From Odiellus spinosus (Eukaryota; Arthropoda; Arachnida; Opiliones; Phalangiidae), in contig OY987233.1 of assembly GCA_963920705.1 (NCBI GenBank), positions 5,942,001 to 6,006,000 of the forward strand: a stretch of DNA of 64,000 nt, given 5' to 3'. A program made the translations under genes and the position numbers. Within the stretch, counting starts at the first letter, position 1. Every line of letters starts with the position of its first letter. The notes under the pieces were generated by a model. The model was not told the DNA's origin, did no database searches, and worked only from the letters and a program-made list of their open reading frames with translations. This document shows, piece after piece, positions 33,440 through 44,597 of the stretch.

Positions 33440-34110
33440 GTTGATTAAACTCCAAACTCCAAATGTAAATTGAGTAGCATTTTTCGGAAAGATCGTTAAA
33501 AACCGATTCAAAATATATATACGCAAGAATCCATTCAGGTTCCATAAGAATATAGGAGGGCCGCGATTCAATAACCATCCTCCCAAACTTTGTAGCAAAA
33601 GTTCGTCCGCTTCGAATCGATTTTTCAAGTAAATCGCTCCTGACATCTATTATGAACCCGCGCCACTAACGACCTTGACATAATATTTTGGGTAATAAAA
33701 ATGGAGTCGACCGAAAAAAGATCTAAGCGTACAAATGTTGCGAAAATTGCGGACGAACTTTTGTTACAAAATTTGGGAGGATGGTACCAGAGGCTAAAGC
33801 TATGCTCCCATATTCTTATGGAACCTGAATGGATTCTTGATATACATATGTCATAGAACAAAATTACAGCGACAGTAAAAATACATATTTTATAATCGCC
33901 ATTTTCGAAATTTTTAAATTAAAATTCCCCGCAATACTACGTCATCATTATGGTCGCGTGATTTAATCGCTATTGTATAGAGTCTTCAGTCGATTCTAGC
34001 GCGTTCTGGCACGTTCGCGCGGTCTTTTTCGTAAAATTACTTAATCCAGAAAGCCCTACCTTTCGTATTGAAATCATCGTTTATTTCGTTCCAGAAATGT
34101 TATGTTTGTC
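33440..34110. mobile_element. F6 element split by X1
   Basis: gtagcatttttcggaaagat..gttaaaaaccgattcaaaat (to 33522) continues at 33840 with atatgtcatagaacaaaatt, then the F6 right half to about 34110. Outer ends are worn. Confidence 0.65.
33523..33839. mobile_element. Element X1: 317-bp foldback, 6-bp duplication ATATAC
   Basis: Starts GCAAGAATCCATTCAGGTTC and ends with the inverse gaacctgaatggattcttg; flanks ATATAC at 33517-33522 and 33840-33845. The arms include gcggacgaacttttg and its inverse. In the right part an ATG frame (MESTEKRSKRTNVAKIADEL..) runs into the arm; whether it is a trimmed parent coding end is unknown. Confidence 0.65.
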
Positions 34111-34328
34111 AGAAATATCGCTGGCCTTTTAGAGTTAAATAAGTTTAAGAGCAATTTTTATATGAAATTTCAATGGTATAAGCAACTAACTTTTCTCTAG
34201 AATTGTTACATTCTTAAATATCTAGAAAAACGGATTTAGGCTTAGCGATTTTTATAATAATTATCTGTAAATTGCCGGCGAAAGTTCAAATCGAGTAAAA
34301 ATAACTTGTTATTCCCTAGTTGTATCCC

Positions 34329-34376
34329 TTTAAAGGGACTCTCTCTTATGTTTAAAGGGACTCTCTCTTATGTTTA
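34329..34376. repeat. 22-bp tandem duplication built on a TTAAAGGGA end
   Basis: tttaaagggactctctctta+tg occurs twice and is followed by a third tttaaaggga that begins the next F1 element. Confidence 0.8.
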
Positions 34377-34807
34377 AAGGGAGGATGCAACCTAACAACA
34401 AGTGATTTTTTTTATCGAATATTTATTGTTTAAATAGGCCTAATCCACTATTTAAAAAATTTACAAACAAATATTAAACTAGAAATAAATTTTAAACTTA
34501 CCCGAAAAATAGGCTTAGCGGGATTCATGGAGATCCTGACTTCCTCGCGTGTAAGGTCCAGCGACCAATTGAACGCGATTGTAGGTGTCGCGCAAACGAC
34601 GGACCTAGGCTCATTGGTTGCTAGACCTTACACGGAGGTAATTCAGGATCTCCGTGAATCCCACTAAGCCTATTTTGGTGGTAAATTTTAAATTTATTTC
34701 TAGTTTAATATTTGTTTTGCAAACTTTTTACTGTCGGATTAGGCCTATTTAAACGAAAAGGAATCGATAAAAAAATCACTTGTTATTAGGTTGCATTCTC
34801 CCTTTAA
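34374..34807. mobile_element. F1 foldback element, complete
   Basis: TTAAAGGGAGGATGCAACC to gttgcattctccctttaa; arms of about 210 bp with sub-arms gtaaggtccagcgaccaat / ttggttgctagaccttac. Confidence 0.8.
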
Positions 34808-35415
34808 AGCCCTTGTAACTCGCCTTCTTTTCTATCATAGCAGACGACGTTGATCATAGTAAATTGTACAATCAAAGCTAAGCTGTGTGGGTAAGTGAAG
34901 AGCATTTCCAAGGGCCAAATTTCAGAGCAGATATTAACTAGGGTGTAACGTACGCTTAATAATGTAGCATTCTATTGGTGGGTGGTTCTAGTTTGGGAGC
35001 CAATAGGTCTATATGAAGATGAAAGCGTCGATTCTTAGACGTCAACTTTGATCACATCTCGGTCCGATAGTGACCGGAAAGGATCCCCCGCGTAGAAAAG
35101 GGAGCTGTTAGCGCTATAGGGGGTCTTCCAATCCTCTTCTACTCTCTCCACAACCTCACTGTTACCATAGAAACTGATCCCCCTCAATCCCGCGCTAACT
35201 TTCACGCGAGATACTTACATCAACCCTTTTTGAGTCTATAGCTCTGTTTTGGAGGGAAAAAACATGATTACCAGAAGTAGATCACGTGAGAAGTGATTTT
35301 CTCCGCGCTGCCAAAAGCATATTTTCTTATTGGAGAATTGTCCAAAAGCCCAAGTGCATAAATTCAAAGTTATCGATTTTTTAAATATCAAACCTTCCCA
35401 GATTTCCTGTACCAC
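34808..35415. other. No gene recognised
   Basis: GC-richer than the neighbourhood between 34980 and 35260, but without a frame of note or recognisable repeat. Confidence 0.3.
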
Positions 35416-35419
35416 TACT

Positions 35420-35775
35420 TTTTCTTATCGGACAAATGTCCATTGACCCCTTCTCGAATGTGTAAAAGTTTCGAAACATTTGTTGTAAAATTTATCAGAC
35501 AGTGTCCGGTGTCCTGCGCGAGTGTTACGCCGTCAATGCGTCCTAAAGCAAACTAAATTTTAGCCGAAAATTTTATCTCTCCAGCAAAATTATACTGTTT
35601 CTTATCGGACAAATGTCCATTGACCCCTTCTCGAAAATGAAAAAGTTGCGAAACATTTGTTGTAAAATTTATCGGACATTGTCCAGTGTCCTGCGCGAGT
35701 ATTACGTCATCTATGCATCCTACAACAAACTAAATTTTAGCCGAAAATTTTATTTTTCCAACAAAATCATTAGGC
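35420..35775. repeat. Two-copy tandem repeat of about 178 bp
   Basis: Both copies contain tttcttatcggacaaatgtc, cattgaccccttctcgaa, aacatttgttgtaaaattta, gtcctgcgcgagt and aaactaaattttagccgaaa, starting near 35420 and 35598. Confidence 0.9.
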
Positions 35776-36284
35776 CAGCTTTGACGCCTGCGATTTCATT
35801 GTAGGTCAGCATAGCCCGCTTCTAAGGGAGGTCATTTTTCATTTGGGTTTAGGAGTCTTTCCAGTATATATATATATATAGTTGGGAAATACATATCAGG
35901 GGACCCCATGACCTTATCTTGCTAGGAGGTCAAGATGGATATAAAAACTCTAGATATTATATTGTATATAGAAAATAAAATTTGGCGCGAACTACACGCG
36001 AGTCAAACCCGACGACGTTTACGCCTTAAGAGTACACTTTGTAAACTCATTTTCAAGAGTTGTGGGTCTTAACTTTTTATTTTCTCATGTGGTTAAGAAT
36101 TGCGTATCATTCCGCGTTAGTTTTGACTATTGGGACAACTACCCTTGAACTAGGAGTGTACTAAATATTGACATCTTATAAAACCTTTACGTGTTAGGCA
36201 TATATGAACCCTGTAAGATCAAATCATGGACGAATTACACTTGATTTTTGTTTTAGGCTGAATTTTACAGTTTAACAATCATAG
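35776..36284. other. Spacer with short TA microsatellite
   Basis: (TA)7-8 at about 35864-35880; otherwise no supported feature. Confidence 0.4.
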
Positions 36285-36570
36285 AATGCAACCTAATATC
36301 GATTCCTTATCGTTTAAATAGGCCTTATCCACCAGTAAAAAAATTACAAAGAAATATTAAACTAGAAATAAATTTAAAACTTACCCGGAAAATAGGCTTA
36401 GCTGGATTCATGGAGATCCTGACTTTCTTCGCATTGATGGGTCATCGATCAATATCATTGGTCCGTAATCCTTATATGAGGAGTTAATGATCTCCATGAA
36501 TCTAGCTAAGCGTATTTTGATGTTAAGTTTTAAATTTATTTCAAGTTCAATATTTGTTTGTAAATTCTGA
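36285..36570. mobile_element. F1 element, shortened
   Basis: gaatgcaacctaatatcgat ... caatatttgtttgtaaatt; both outer ends are worn but the arms and sub-arms remain. Confidence 0.65.
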
Positions 36571-36630
36571 GTTAACACGGTAATTGTAATTTACGATTTG
36601 CTCTTATAAATATGCCTAAAAAAGCTACGG

Positions 36631-36870
36631 TCGCTTGAAACGGTAAAATCAAACCGATATTCATATCGCCAGGAATCGCTTTAAGCGTCACGTGTTCACG
36701 CATTATCGTTATAAATCGATTTATTGTAGCTTCATCCATCGGTTGTTGAAACCGAATCGGTTATGAAACTGGTTCCCGAAGCAGTTTCGAGAAATCAAAT
36801 CGATTCGAGAAAAGGTTTCCCGTTCACACGACTCTTTTTGAAACTGTTTAAATCGATTCCAAGGCCTAGT
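36631..36870. mobile_element. A1 element, slightly shortened
   Basis: gctacggtcgcttgaaacgg ... aaatcgattccaaggcctag, collinear with the other A1 copies. Confidence 0.7.
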
Positions 36871-37279
36871 ATGAACCAAATTTGCTAAAATAGGTCAAAG
36901 TTCAAAGTTTTAAAGGGAGCCTAAAGGAAAAATGAGAAGCTCCATTTTGTTTATAAAACAGTAATACAGTAATAAAAATTCAGTCTCCTCGAATCCGTCT
37001 TTTGTGGGTTCTTCGCGAGTATAATTCGTCCATGATAAAATAAAGCCATGTTGGTTTGTATATATGACCAAGGATGAAACTTCAAAATCCTTTTTAGAAT
37101 TGGTAACACGGATCTCGGAAACATTCTGAGCTTATTCAATATATTTTTTTCTTTCTCTTGTAGGGTTTCATTCGAGTAAAATAGATATATTTTTGTAGCA
37201 TTCCTTTAGTTACGTAAAACTTGTTTTGAGTCACTATAGCGTTCATGATCAGCACTTCTTAAAGCAAGTGGTTACGCAA
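36871..37279. other. No gene seen
   Basis: No supported gene; frame 36951-37139 on the minus strand has no family features. Confidence 0.3.
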
Positions 37280-37598
37280 CAACGCCCCGTAGCTTAGTAC
37301 TATCAGCAAAGGTCCAGTTTTACGTCATAGCCCATTACTTAAAAAAAGTCACACCCCTGTCTGGCTCGAGTGATTTTAACTCTTCCACGATATTTTGAGT
37401 CGGGAGAGAGGGACGGAATTTAGGCGGGCCGCGCTTGGCTATATTTTCTTCATCACCAACTTTCTCCGTTCACTATTTACACGGCGACTGTGGCCGCTAG
37501 AGTGTCTCGAATCAGAATCATACATTTCCCGGACCTTTGCTGATAAACTACGGGGCGTTGTTTACTTTTATGAAATAAAGTGATAGACTTTTGTTACT
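37280..37598. mobile_element. C1 element lacking outer left end
   Basis: aacgccccgtagcttagtac ... aaataaagtgatagactttt, with the GC-rich core gcgggccgcgcttggc. Confidence 0.7.
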
Positions 37599-37765
37599 AT
37601 CAAATGCAGGAGCCTTATCTAGATTTTGTTCATTCCTATGCTAGATTTTATTTTTAAAAACCGTGCGTGCTATTTTTAGATACAAATAGGTCGCGGCATT
37701 AAGCTTTTCGCTAACTTAGAGAGCTAAAACCGCTTATCTCGAAAAACTTTAATCAAAAACCACTT

Positions 37766-37918
37766 AAAGAATGAATGCATCCTAATAACAAGTGTTATTT
37801 TATCGATTATTTATCGTTTAAATAGGCCTAATCCACCAGTAACAAAAAAATACAAACTAATATTAAACTAGAAATAAATTTAAAACTTACCAGGAAATTA
37901 GGCTTAGCTGGATTCATT
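37766..37918. mobile_element. F1 left half
   Basis: gaatgcatcctaataacaag ... ggcttagctggattcatt, then unrelated sequence. Confidence 0.65.
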
Positions 37919-38123
37919 AAGTTGCGTAACTACGGTAGTCCCACAACCGTCTTGTTGGTTTTACTTCCGAGTTGGTCGAAGGGAAAGATAAAAATAGTTT
38001 TATAGGTTCGTAGAAAGAATATCTCGGTTTTTATAAAGCGCCATAAATGTCTAAGGGATGATCTCTAGAAATTTTCGGTACATGATCAGAATTCTTTATT
38101 TTTGAATTAAAAACGCAAAATAC

Positions 38124-38335
38124 ATTAAAAGGAGAATGCAATCTAACAAGAAATGATTTTTTATCGATTCCTTATCGTTTAAATAAACTTAATCCAACAG
38201 TAAAAAGTTAACAAAACAAATATTAAACAAGAAATAAAATATCTTACCCGGAAAAAGGCTTAGCTGGATTCAAATAGATCACCTGAATTCCCCATATAAG
38301 GACTAGCGACCAATGACATTGACCCCGTGAATTTT
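38124..38335. mobile_element. F1 left half
   Basis: attaaaaggagaatgcaatc ... ggcttagctggattcaaata plus core cgaccaatgacattg; the right half is absent. Confidence 0.65.
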
Positions 38336-38339
38336 CCAT

Positions 38340-38500
38340 GATATAAATAACCGTTAACCTGATAATTTACCAGAGAAAGTGGTATAAATTACCGTTACCC
38401 TGATAATTTACCAGGGTATAAATTACAGTTACCCTGATAATTTGACCACAGAAAATGGTGTAAATGCCATTACCCTGAGAAACATATTCCCAGGGAAAGA
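38340..38500. repeat. Tandem repeat, about 40-bp unit
   Basis: Three to four degenerate units of ataaattaccgttaccctga+taatttaccag, ending near 38500. Confidence 0.75.
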
Positions 38501-39133
38501 TTACGCCACCAAACGTCGTTTTGAGCCTTCCTTTGATTTCATATTTAGATGACATTGCGAGTTAAAACTTTATAGCACGGGTCAAATGTGTTAAAACGAA
38601 TACATACAAACATGTAGTTCGTATAAGGTCGTGAAACATTCCTTTCCGTACCCATTTCTCTGTTTATTTAAAGCGTTTAAAGTTTATTTCTTCGTGAAAG
38701 AAGAGGTGATGTTGTCGCGTTTATACCTCGCTACGTCGTACATAACCCACGTCGTTACCCTTTTACTCCTAGTGTCCTAAACGTCCTTAAGTCGCTTGAC
38801 AGTGGAATCGAAGGTCGGTTAAGCTCTATGTCACTTAAGTCGGTCTCGAAGGGTTATACCGTTCTCCGTGCATGTTGTATATCTTCACTTGAGCCAGATT
38901 TCCCGAGACAGGACCCGTCCTTGATGAAAGAAAATGAAAACGATAAGTAGAAACGAGTTTTCCCTTTTCTCCTAAATAAGAAAGGGGACCCTAACAAAAG
39001 CCCTACCTCTTACGATTCTATTTTCACTCGATGCAGTCTTTAGTTTTGTTCACATTTAACTTCTTATCTGCTAGATTTATATGTAAATATTTCATTCGAC
39101 TTTTTTGTACTAATAGATTAGGCCTATTTAAAC
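38501..39133. other. No gene seen
   Basis: No supported frame or repeat. Confidence 0.3.
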
Positions 39134-39410
39134 TATAATAGCTACGGTCAGACTAGCGTTTCTTAATCGATTTGAAACGGTTTAATGAAACCGATATTCA
39201 AATCGCCAGGAATCGTTTAACGCGTTCACGCATTATCTATATAAATCGATTTATCTTAGCTACATCTATCGGCTGTTGAAACCGAATCGGTGTGAAACTG
39301 GTTCCCGAAGCAGTTTCGAAAAATCGAAGCAAGTCTATTCTAGAAAAGGCGGTTTCCCCTTCACACGACTCTAGAGAAACATTTTGAAATGGTTCAAATC
39401 GATTCCAAGG
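39134..39410. mobile_element. A1 element
   Basis: agctacggtcagactagcgt ... ggttcaaatcgattccaagg; collinear with other A1 copies. Confidence 0.7.
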
Positions 39411-39423
39411 CTACAATATCCCT

Positions 39424-39865
39424 TTAAAGGGAGAATGCAACCTAATTACAAGTGATTTTTTTATCGATTCCTTATCGTTTAAATAGGCCTAATCCATCGA
39501 TGAAAACTTTACAATACAAATATTAAACTAGAAATAAATTTAAAACTTACCCTGAAAATAGGCTTAGCGGGATTCATGGAGACCCTGCATTGCCTCCGTG
39601 TAAGGTCTAGCGACCAATGAGCAAAGGCCCGTCGTTCACGCGAGATCTCCACGAGACTTACGTCGCGCGCGATTGGTCGCTAGACCTTACACGCGAGGAA
39701 AACAGGACCTCCATGAATCCCACTAAGCCTATTTTCAGGGTAAGTTTTAAATTTATTTCTAGTTTAATATTTGTTTGTAAATTTTTTAAATAGTGGATTA
39801 GGCCTATTTAAACCTAAAGTAATCGATAAAAAATCACTTGTTGTTAGGTTGCATCCTCCCTTTAA
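39424..39865. mobile_element. F1 foldback element, complete
   Basis: TTAAAGGGAGAATGCAACC at the left and gttgcatcctccctttaa at the right; the arms pair along their full length with sub-arms gtaaggtctagcgaccaatg / cgattggtcgctagacctta. Confidence 0.85.
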
Positions 39866-40150
39866 AGGAATTTTTTAATCGATTCCTTAGCTGAATTTCT
39901 TCGCATTGATGGGTCGGCGACCAATTGAATTTTATTGTTAGTCTCATGGAGATCTCGTATTAACGACGGGAATTTGCTCATTGGTCGATGACCCTTTAAT
40001 ACGAAGAATTTCAGAATTTTCATGAATCCAGCTAAGCCTATTTTCAGTCTGTTTTAAATTTATTTTCTAGTTTAATATTTGTTTTGTAAACTTTGACTGG
40101 TGGAAAAGAAATCGATAAAAAAAATCACATGTTGTTAAGTTGCATTCTCC
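39866..40150. mobile_element. F1 element, internally shortened left arm
   Basis: ttaatcgattccttagctga jumps to gaatttcttcgcattgatgg; the right arm is complete to gttgcattctccc. Confidence 0.65.
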
Positions 40151-40159
40151 CAAGGTTCT

Positions 40160-40635
40160 TATACGACCTGAAAAACCTGGAAAAGTCATGCAAGCTAGAA
40201 ATTGGCCCGAAAGGTCAGGGTAAAGACAAGGAATTTGGAAATTTGCCCAAAAGGTCAGGGAAAAACACAAGGAATTTGAAATTTTGCCCAAAAGGTCAGG
40301 GAAAATACAAGGAATTTGGAAATTTGCCCGAAAGGTCAGGAAAAAGACAAGGAATTAGAAAATTGGCCCAAAAGGTCAGGGTAAAGCCCGGGAATTGGAA
40401 ATTGGCCCAAAAAGGTCGGGGAAAAGACAAGAAATTTGGGAATTGGTCCAAAAGGTCAGGTAAAATACAAGGAATTTGAATAATTTGCCCAAAAGGTCAG
40501 GGTAAAATCCGGGAATTGGAAATTGGCCCAAAAAGGTCGGGGAAAAGACAAGGAATTTGGAAATTGGTCCAAAAGGTCAGGGTAGAGTCCGGGAATTTGA
40601 AATTGGCCCAAAAGGTCAGGGAATTTGAAAATGTT
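40160..40635. repeat. Minisatellite of the 'aaggtcaggga' type, about 40-bp unit
   Basis: About 11 degenerate units of gcccaaaaggtcagggaaaa+gacaaggaatttggaaatt. It opens with gacctgaaaaacctggaaaa+gtcatg, close to the opening of the 15.8-kb array. Frame 40093-40479 passes through by chance. Confidence 0.9.
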
Positions 40636-40775
40636 ATCTAGTATTTTGTTGGCTGGAAGACAGGGCGTTACGCTATTGGTTGGAGGGGATCAAATTAAAA
40701 GAACAGTGAAATGTGGATCTAATTTTGATTTTAAAAACATTGGAATATATTTTCCGAATGATTTATTACGGGGAT

Positions 40776-40843
40776 AAATCTTATAATTAGTAAAAGAATC
40801 GGTAAAAAATCATTTGATTTTCCTCTTCAACCTCCCTTTAAGA
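40776..40843. mobile_element. F4 right-end fragment
   Basis: cttataattagtaaaagaat ... ttttcctcttcaacctccct + ttaa, matching 53216-53297. Confidence 0.55.
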
Positions 40844-41419
40844 ATACGTTTCAACTTTCAAACCGTGTGAACGCAATTTTCTAGAAGTTCTGGAAGTGTT
40901 AAAACTTATCAAAATTAGATATTCGTCGGGAAATAAAAGAAAATACAAGCTGTGTCCGTTTGCACTCCGAATGCAACTTTTCTCTCTCGCGTTAGGTTAG
41001 TGAAGAAGGGGTCAGGTTGAAATTACGGGGGTATGTTCCTTCTCATTTAGCAGAAAGCCGCAATAATGTCGTCGAGGATATACAGCTCAGGGCTAGATAT
41101 AACTAAGGTCAAGTGTAAACCGTAATAAATGTAGTTGGGTTCTTCTACCACGAGGGTTTCTCATCTCGGACTCCGTCGCTTCCGGCTCTTATACTCCTTT
41201 AGATCTTGGCCCTTCATCCTCCTCCCAAACTTCTCTACTTTTATTACTCCTAGCTTCCCTAAAAGTGGGGTACCCCCGGTCGATATTTCCGCCTTAAACG
41301 TCATTAACCCGAGCAGGTTTCTACCCAAATACGATCTTCAGGTATAAAAATTTTAAGGAAATTTTTGTAAAGGGTTACCAAAACTGTTCGTGGATTTTAT
41401 TTCAAGTTGGAATTAAAAG
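40844..41419. other. No gene seen
   Basis: No supported gene; the 70-codon frame at 41135 starts at a non-ATG codon and has no family features. Confidence 0.3.
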
Positions 41420-42400
41420 GTTAAATGAAGCTTTAAGATAAAAAATGGAACAGCTTTTTAATTTATTTTCGGAATCACCATGCAGTAAAACGTATTCGAG
41501 AATTTTTCAGAATTTTTAAACACGTTTTTCGTGTTTAAATTAATTTCCAAAGTTGATTGAATTAAGTTTGAATAAAAGTAAATATAATTTCGGGCCAACC
41601 ATATTTTTTAGCCTTAAAGGGGAGAATGAAAGGCCAAAACAACCTATTTTTAATCGATTAAGAATGCTAAACTAATGAGAAAAACAGTAATATAACTCAC
41701 CAAAAATATTTCGCTATTTTATAATCAATTTCCAAAGTACCGAAACTTGCAGATGCTAAGCCTTGGCTGCCTAGCTCGGCGAACTAGGCGAGCACGAGCC
41801 GTATTTTTTTTAATATTCCCGCCTGATCTAGTCGCCAATCACGAGCGAGTACGCGTATTTTAAAAATACGCGTACTCGCTCGTGATTGGCGACAAGAACA
41901 GCCGCGAATATTAAAAAAAATACAGGTCGTGCTAGCCTAGTTCACCGAGTTAGGCAGCCTAGGCTTAGCATCGGAACTTTGGAAAGTGATTATAAAATAA
42001 CGAAATATTTTTGGCGAGTTATATTATTGTTTTTCTCGTTATTTTAGCATTCTTAATCGATTAAAAATAGGTTGTTTCGGCCTTTCATTCTCCCTTTAAT
42101 TCAACAGCGCTTGTAATGTCTTAACATTAAAAGAATAGGCCGGCGTTTCATGTCTAAGACCATGGACATCAAACGCTGGCCTGTTCTTTTAATGTTAGAA
42201 CATTACCAGCACTGTTGAAGGCTGAAATAATATGATTGGTCCGAATTTATACTTACTTTTATTCAAACTTTACCAAACTTTAGATATTAATTTAAACACC
42301 AAAAACGTGTCTAAATATTGTTTGAAAATTATCGCATGGTGATTCCGAAAATAAATTCAAAAGCCGTTCCATTTTTAACTTAAAGTTTCCTTTAGCAACA
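41420..42400. mobile_element. F3 foldback element split by F2
   Basis: Left arm ataaaaaatggaacagcttt ... gggccaaccatat; right part from caacagcgcttgtaatgtct to ccgttccatttttaactta. The outer ends are worn. Confidence 0.7.
41614..42099. mobile_element. F2 foldback element nested in F3
   Basis: TTAA at 41614-41617 and 42096-42099; arms and central palindrome are as in the other F2 copies (gagtacgcgtattttaaaaa / tacgcgtactc). Confidence 0.8.
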
Positions 42401-42750
42401 TGTGATTTGTTTTATAGATTCTTTAGCCTTATTCACTGGTAAAATATACAAAATCAAATATAAAATTAGTAATTAAAAGTTCATTAATCCAAATCGAGAA
42501 ACATTCTAGTGGAAATTAAATTTATAATTTTGAAATTCTTAAAATCTTTTCAAACTTTAGAAAAAATTATGACAAATACACTTTAAGTATTATGAATATA
42601 AGAGCATTGATATGTTGTAACATCCTCTTTTTTTAATTTAATTTGTTGATAAAGCAATTTTTATTTGGCGTCTCAACAAAAGTTCAAACTCTGAAAAAAA
42701 TCAAATAAAAATAAAGCTAAAACAAATTCCATTATAATAAACGACTACAT
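42401..42750. other. No gene seen
   Basis: AT-rich spacer. Confidence 0.3.
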
Positions 42751-43388
42751 TTAAAGTAAGGCTGTCACACATTTTTCATGAGTTCTAAATGTAATTTGAT
42801 TAGCATTTTCGTTTAAAAGCGGTACAAAATATATATACATATGCCTTTGAAGCAATTACCGGAACAGTAATAATAAATATTTCGGAATGTTTAGACACGT
42901 TTTTGGTGTTTAAATTAATTTCTGGAATTTGGTAATATTTGAAAAAAAAAAAAGAGAATATAAAGTCGGACCAATCGTATCATTTCAGCCTTCAACAGCG
43001 CTTGTAATGCCGTAACATTAAAAGAATAGGCCAGCCGCCAGCGTTTTGATGCCTAAGGTCTTTGGCATCAAACACTGGCCTATTATTTTAATTTAACTTT
43101 AGGAAATTACAAGCACTGTTGAAGGCTGAAATAACATGATTGGCCCGATTTTATATTTACTTTTATATTGTAGAACCTATACAGTTTGTTGATTCTCACG
43201 CGTTATCGGCTAAGGTAGATTTCGCGTGGTCTTTTTCGTGAAAGTACCATCGTTAATTACGTTATAGAACCAAACTACGTTTAAAATCGCGTCAACCCAG
43301 AGGTTTGAAATTTTAAATATGACTTTTTAATAATTTGAAATAAACACAAATTTAATCCTTCGAAGAAATGGTAACGGCTACACTTTAA
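42751..43388. mobile_element. F6 element interrupted by an F3 piece
   Basis: Left F6 end TTAAAGTAAGGCTGTCACAC at 42751; F6 resumes near 43173 (cagtttgttgattctcacgc) and ends ggctacactttaa at 43388. Confidence 0.65.
42887..43172. mobile_element. F3 core inside F6
   Basis: gtttagacacgtttttggtg ... ttgattggcccgattttat-type core with the palindrome tttcagccttcaacagcgct / gcactgttgaaggctgaaat. The outer arms are missing. Confidence 0.7.
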
Positions 43389-43637
43389 TCTGAACGCCTA
43401 CTCATTTTCGAAAGAGTTACATCCTCTTGCTCTAGATATAATTATAATAGTATTGAAAGTCACAAGGTTCAGACGTGTATCTGAGCAAATTAAATCAAGG
43501 CGTAGTTAAGAATAACCATATTTGAATATAATATTGATTCGTTAAAATAATATACGAGGAAAGTTTTTATCCGTATCTCGCTAGTTTTTCAACTTAAAAA
43601 TCAAATTATACATTCCTTTTCATTATTTTGCGTTAAA
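43389..43637. promoter_or_regulatory. 5' flank of the MBF2-like gene
   Basis: AT-rich 250 bp between an F6 end and the start codon. It contains TATA-like stretches (tataattataatag near 43436) but no decisive promoter. The start context is ttaaaATGT. Confidence 0.3.
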
Positions 43638-44111
43638 ATGTCTGTACCATTGGAATCAGTTTTCTCCATTTTGAAAAAAGGAACTGTCGTAACGCAACAA
43701 GTACTGGATCTTTGGTCTGTTATATTTCGGGATAATACGGGCTTAAATCGTGTTCATAACGTAATTTCCGGCCAGATATATTTTGGAGACATTGTGTTCT
43801 TCAGCGAATTCAGATATCAATGCCGTACCATCGGTCTGTTGTCCAATAATGACCTTAATTCCGGTAACTCTGATCGCGTCGTTTGGTCTCATGAAAACTA
43901 CGAGATGAATTTTTACGAGCAAGGTATTATATCATGCGTCGCTGTTATTGACTGTAGTAGTGACGGCACTGGTGGTACAGGTATAATTGTAAGCGGAGGA
44001 GTCGACACAAATTTTGTTAAGATTGCCATCACTTCGGAAAAAGACATAAGCGTTCAAGTTCTAGTGTTTGGTCGGATTCGAAATATCCTTGAAACTTGTG
44101 ACATTATGTGA
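43638..44111 (+). CDS. MBF2-family protein (157 aa), single exon
   Basis: ATG to TGA is open for 157 codons with sensible codon use. The C-terminal half (residues 50-148) fits the arthropod MBF2 family, often annotated 'probable salivary secreted peptide': GDIVFFSEF near residue 50, an aromatic-rich middle, GIISCVAVIDCSSDGTGGTG (residues about 96-115) where the family has I-x-x-I-x-ALD-x-x-x-x-GTGG, then SGGVDTNFVKIAI for SGGPGYxxVTI, and VQVLVFGRI for the terminal beta strand and IYG. Bombyx MBF2 is a transcriptional coactivator, but most relatives are secreted and of unknown function. No signal peptide is visible: the N-terminus (MSVPLESVFSILKKG) is polar, and a 50-residue extension precedes the domain. 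An upstream exon cannot be excluded. The C2 element lies 20 bp after the stop. Confidence 0.7.
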   Translation: MSVPLESVFSILKKGTVVTQQVLDLWSVIFRDNTGLNRVHNVISGQIYFGDIVFFSEFRYQCRTIGLLSNNDLNSGNSDRVVWSHENYEMNFYEQGIISCVAVIDCSSDGTGGTGIIVSGGVDTNFVKIAITSEKDISVQVLVFGRIRNILETCDIM

Positions 44112-44131
44112 TCTAAGAAATTAGATAATAA

Positions 44132-44467
44132 CAGAAGCCGATGAAACCCTCCTTTGAAGTCTACTATTCTAATGTTCTATATAGCGCTCCTCTCTGTATG
44201 GGTAAAATTTCCAATTTTAAGAGAACGGAGGGGTCCTACTTCATACCCCCCTGTCGACGGAAAATTGGAAATTCTCTCTCCACATACGACGACGTTTGGT
44301 TGACGAACTCCAAGGTTGCTAGAGATATTCGCTGGACGAACTCCCGCTCCGAAAATATCTACCGTTAGGAGGCGTACGAATCGCGATTTTTGAGACTAAC
44401 CCATACAGAGAGGGGTAGACAAGACCAGGGAGTAATAGACTTCAAAGGAGGGTTTCATCGGCTTCTG
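44132..44467. mobile_element. C2 foldback element in presumed 3' UTR, 7-bp TSD
   Basis: Starts CAGAAGCCGATGAAACCCTC and ends gagggtttcatcggcttctg; ATAATAA on both sides (44125-44131, 44468-44474). It lies between the MBF2-like stop codon (44109-44111) and the AATAAA at 44543. It has no gene; frames inside are shadows. Confidence 0.85.
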
Positions 44468-44542
44468 ATAATAAGCGTCACATACAATGAAAAACCTTTA
44501 AATTTGTTTTATTTTTGTCAAACTTCTTCACGTTCGGGGTTA

Positions 44543-44548
44543 AATAAA
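44543..44548 (+). promoter_or_regulatory. Poly(A) signal after the MBF2-like gene
   Basis: AATAAA lies downstream of the C2 element, with T-rich sequence following. If used, the mature 3' UTR would contain the whole C2 hairpin. Confidence 0.4.
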
Positions 44549-44597
44549 TTTACAATATCACCATTTTTTCATTGTTTAGTATTAGTTTTTTCATACT

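Noticed and set aside
40093-40479. 128-aa lysine-rich protein
   Set aside because: The frame starts in an F1 end and runs through the 40-kb minisatellite.
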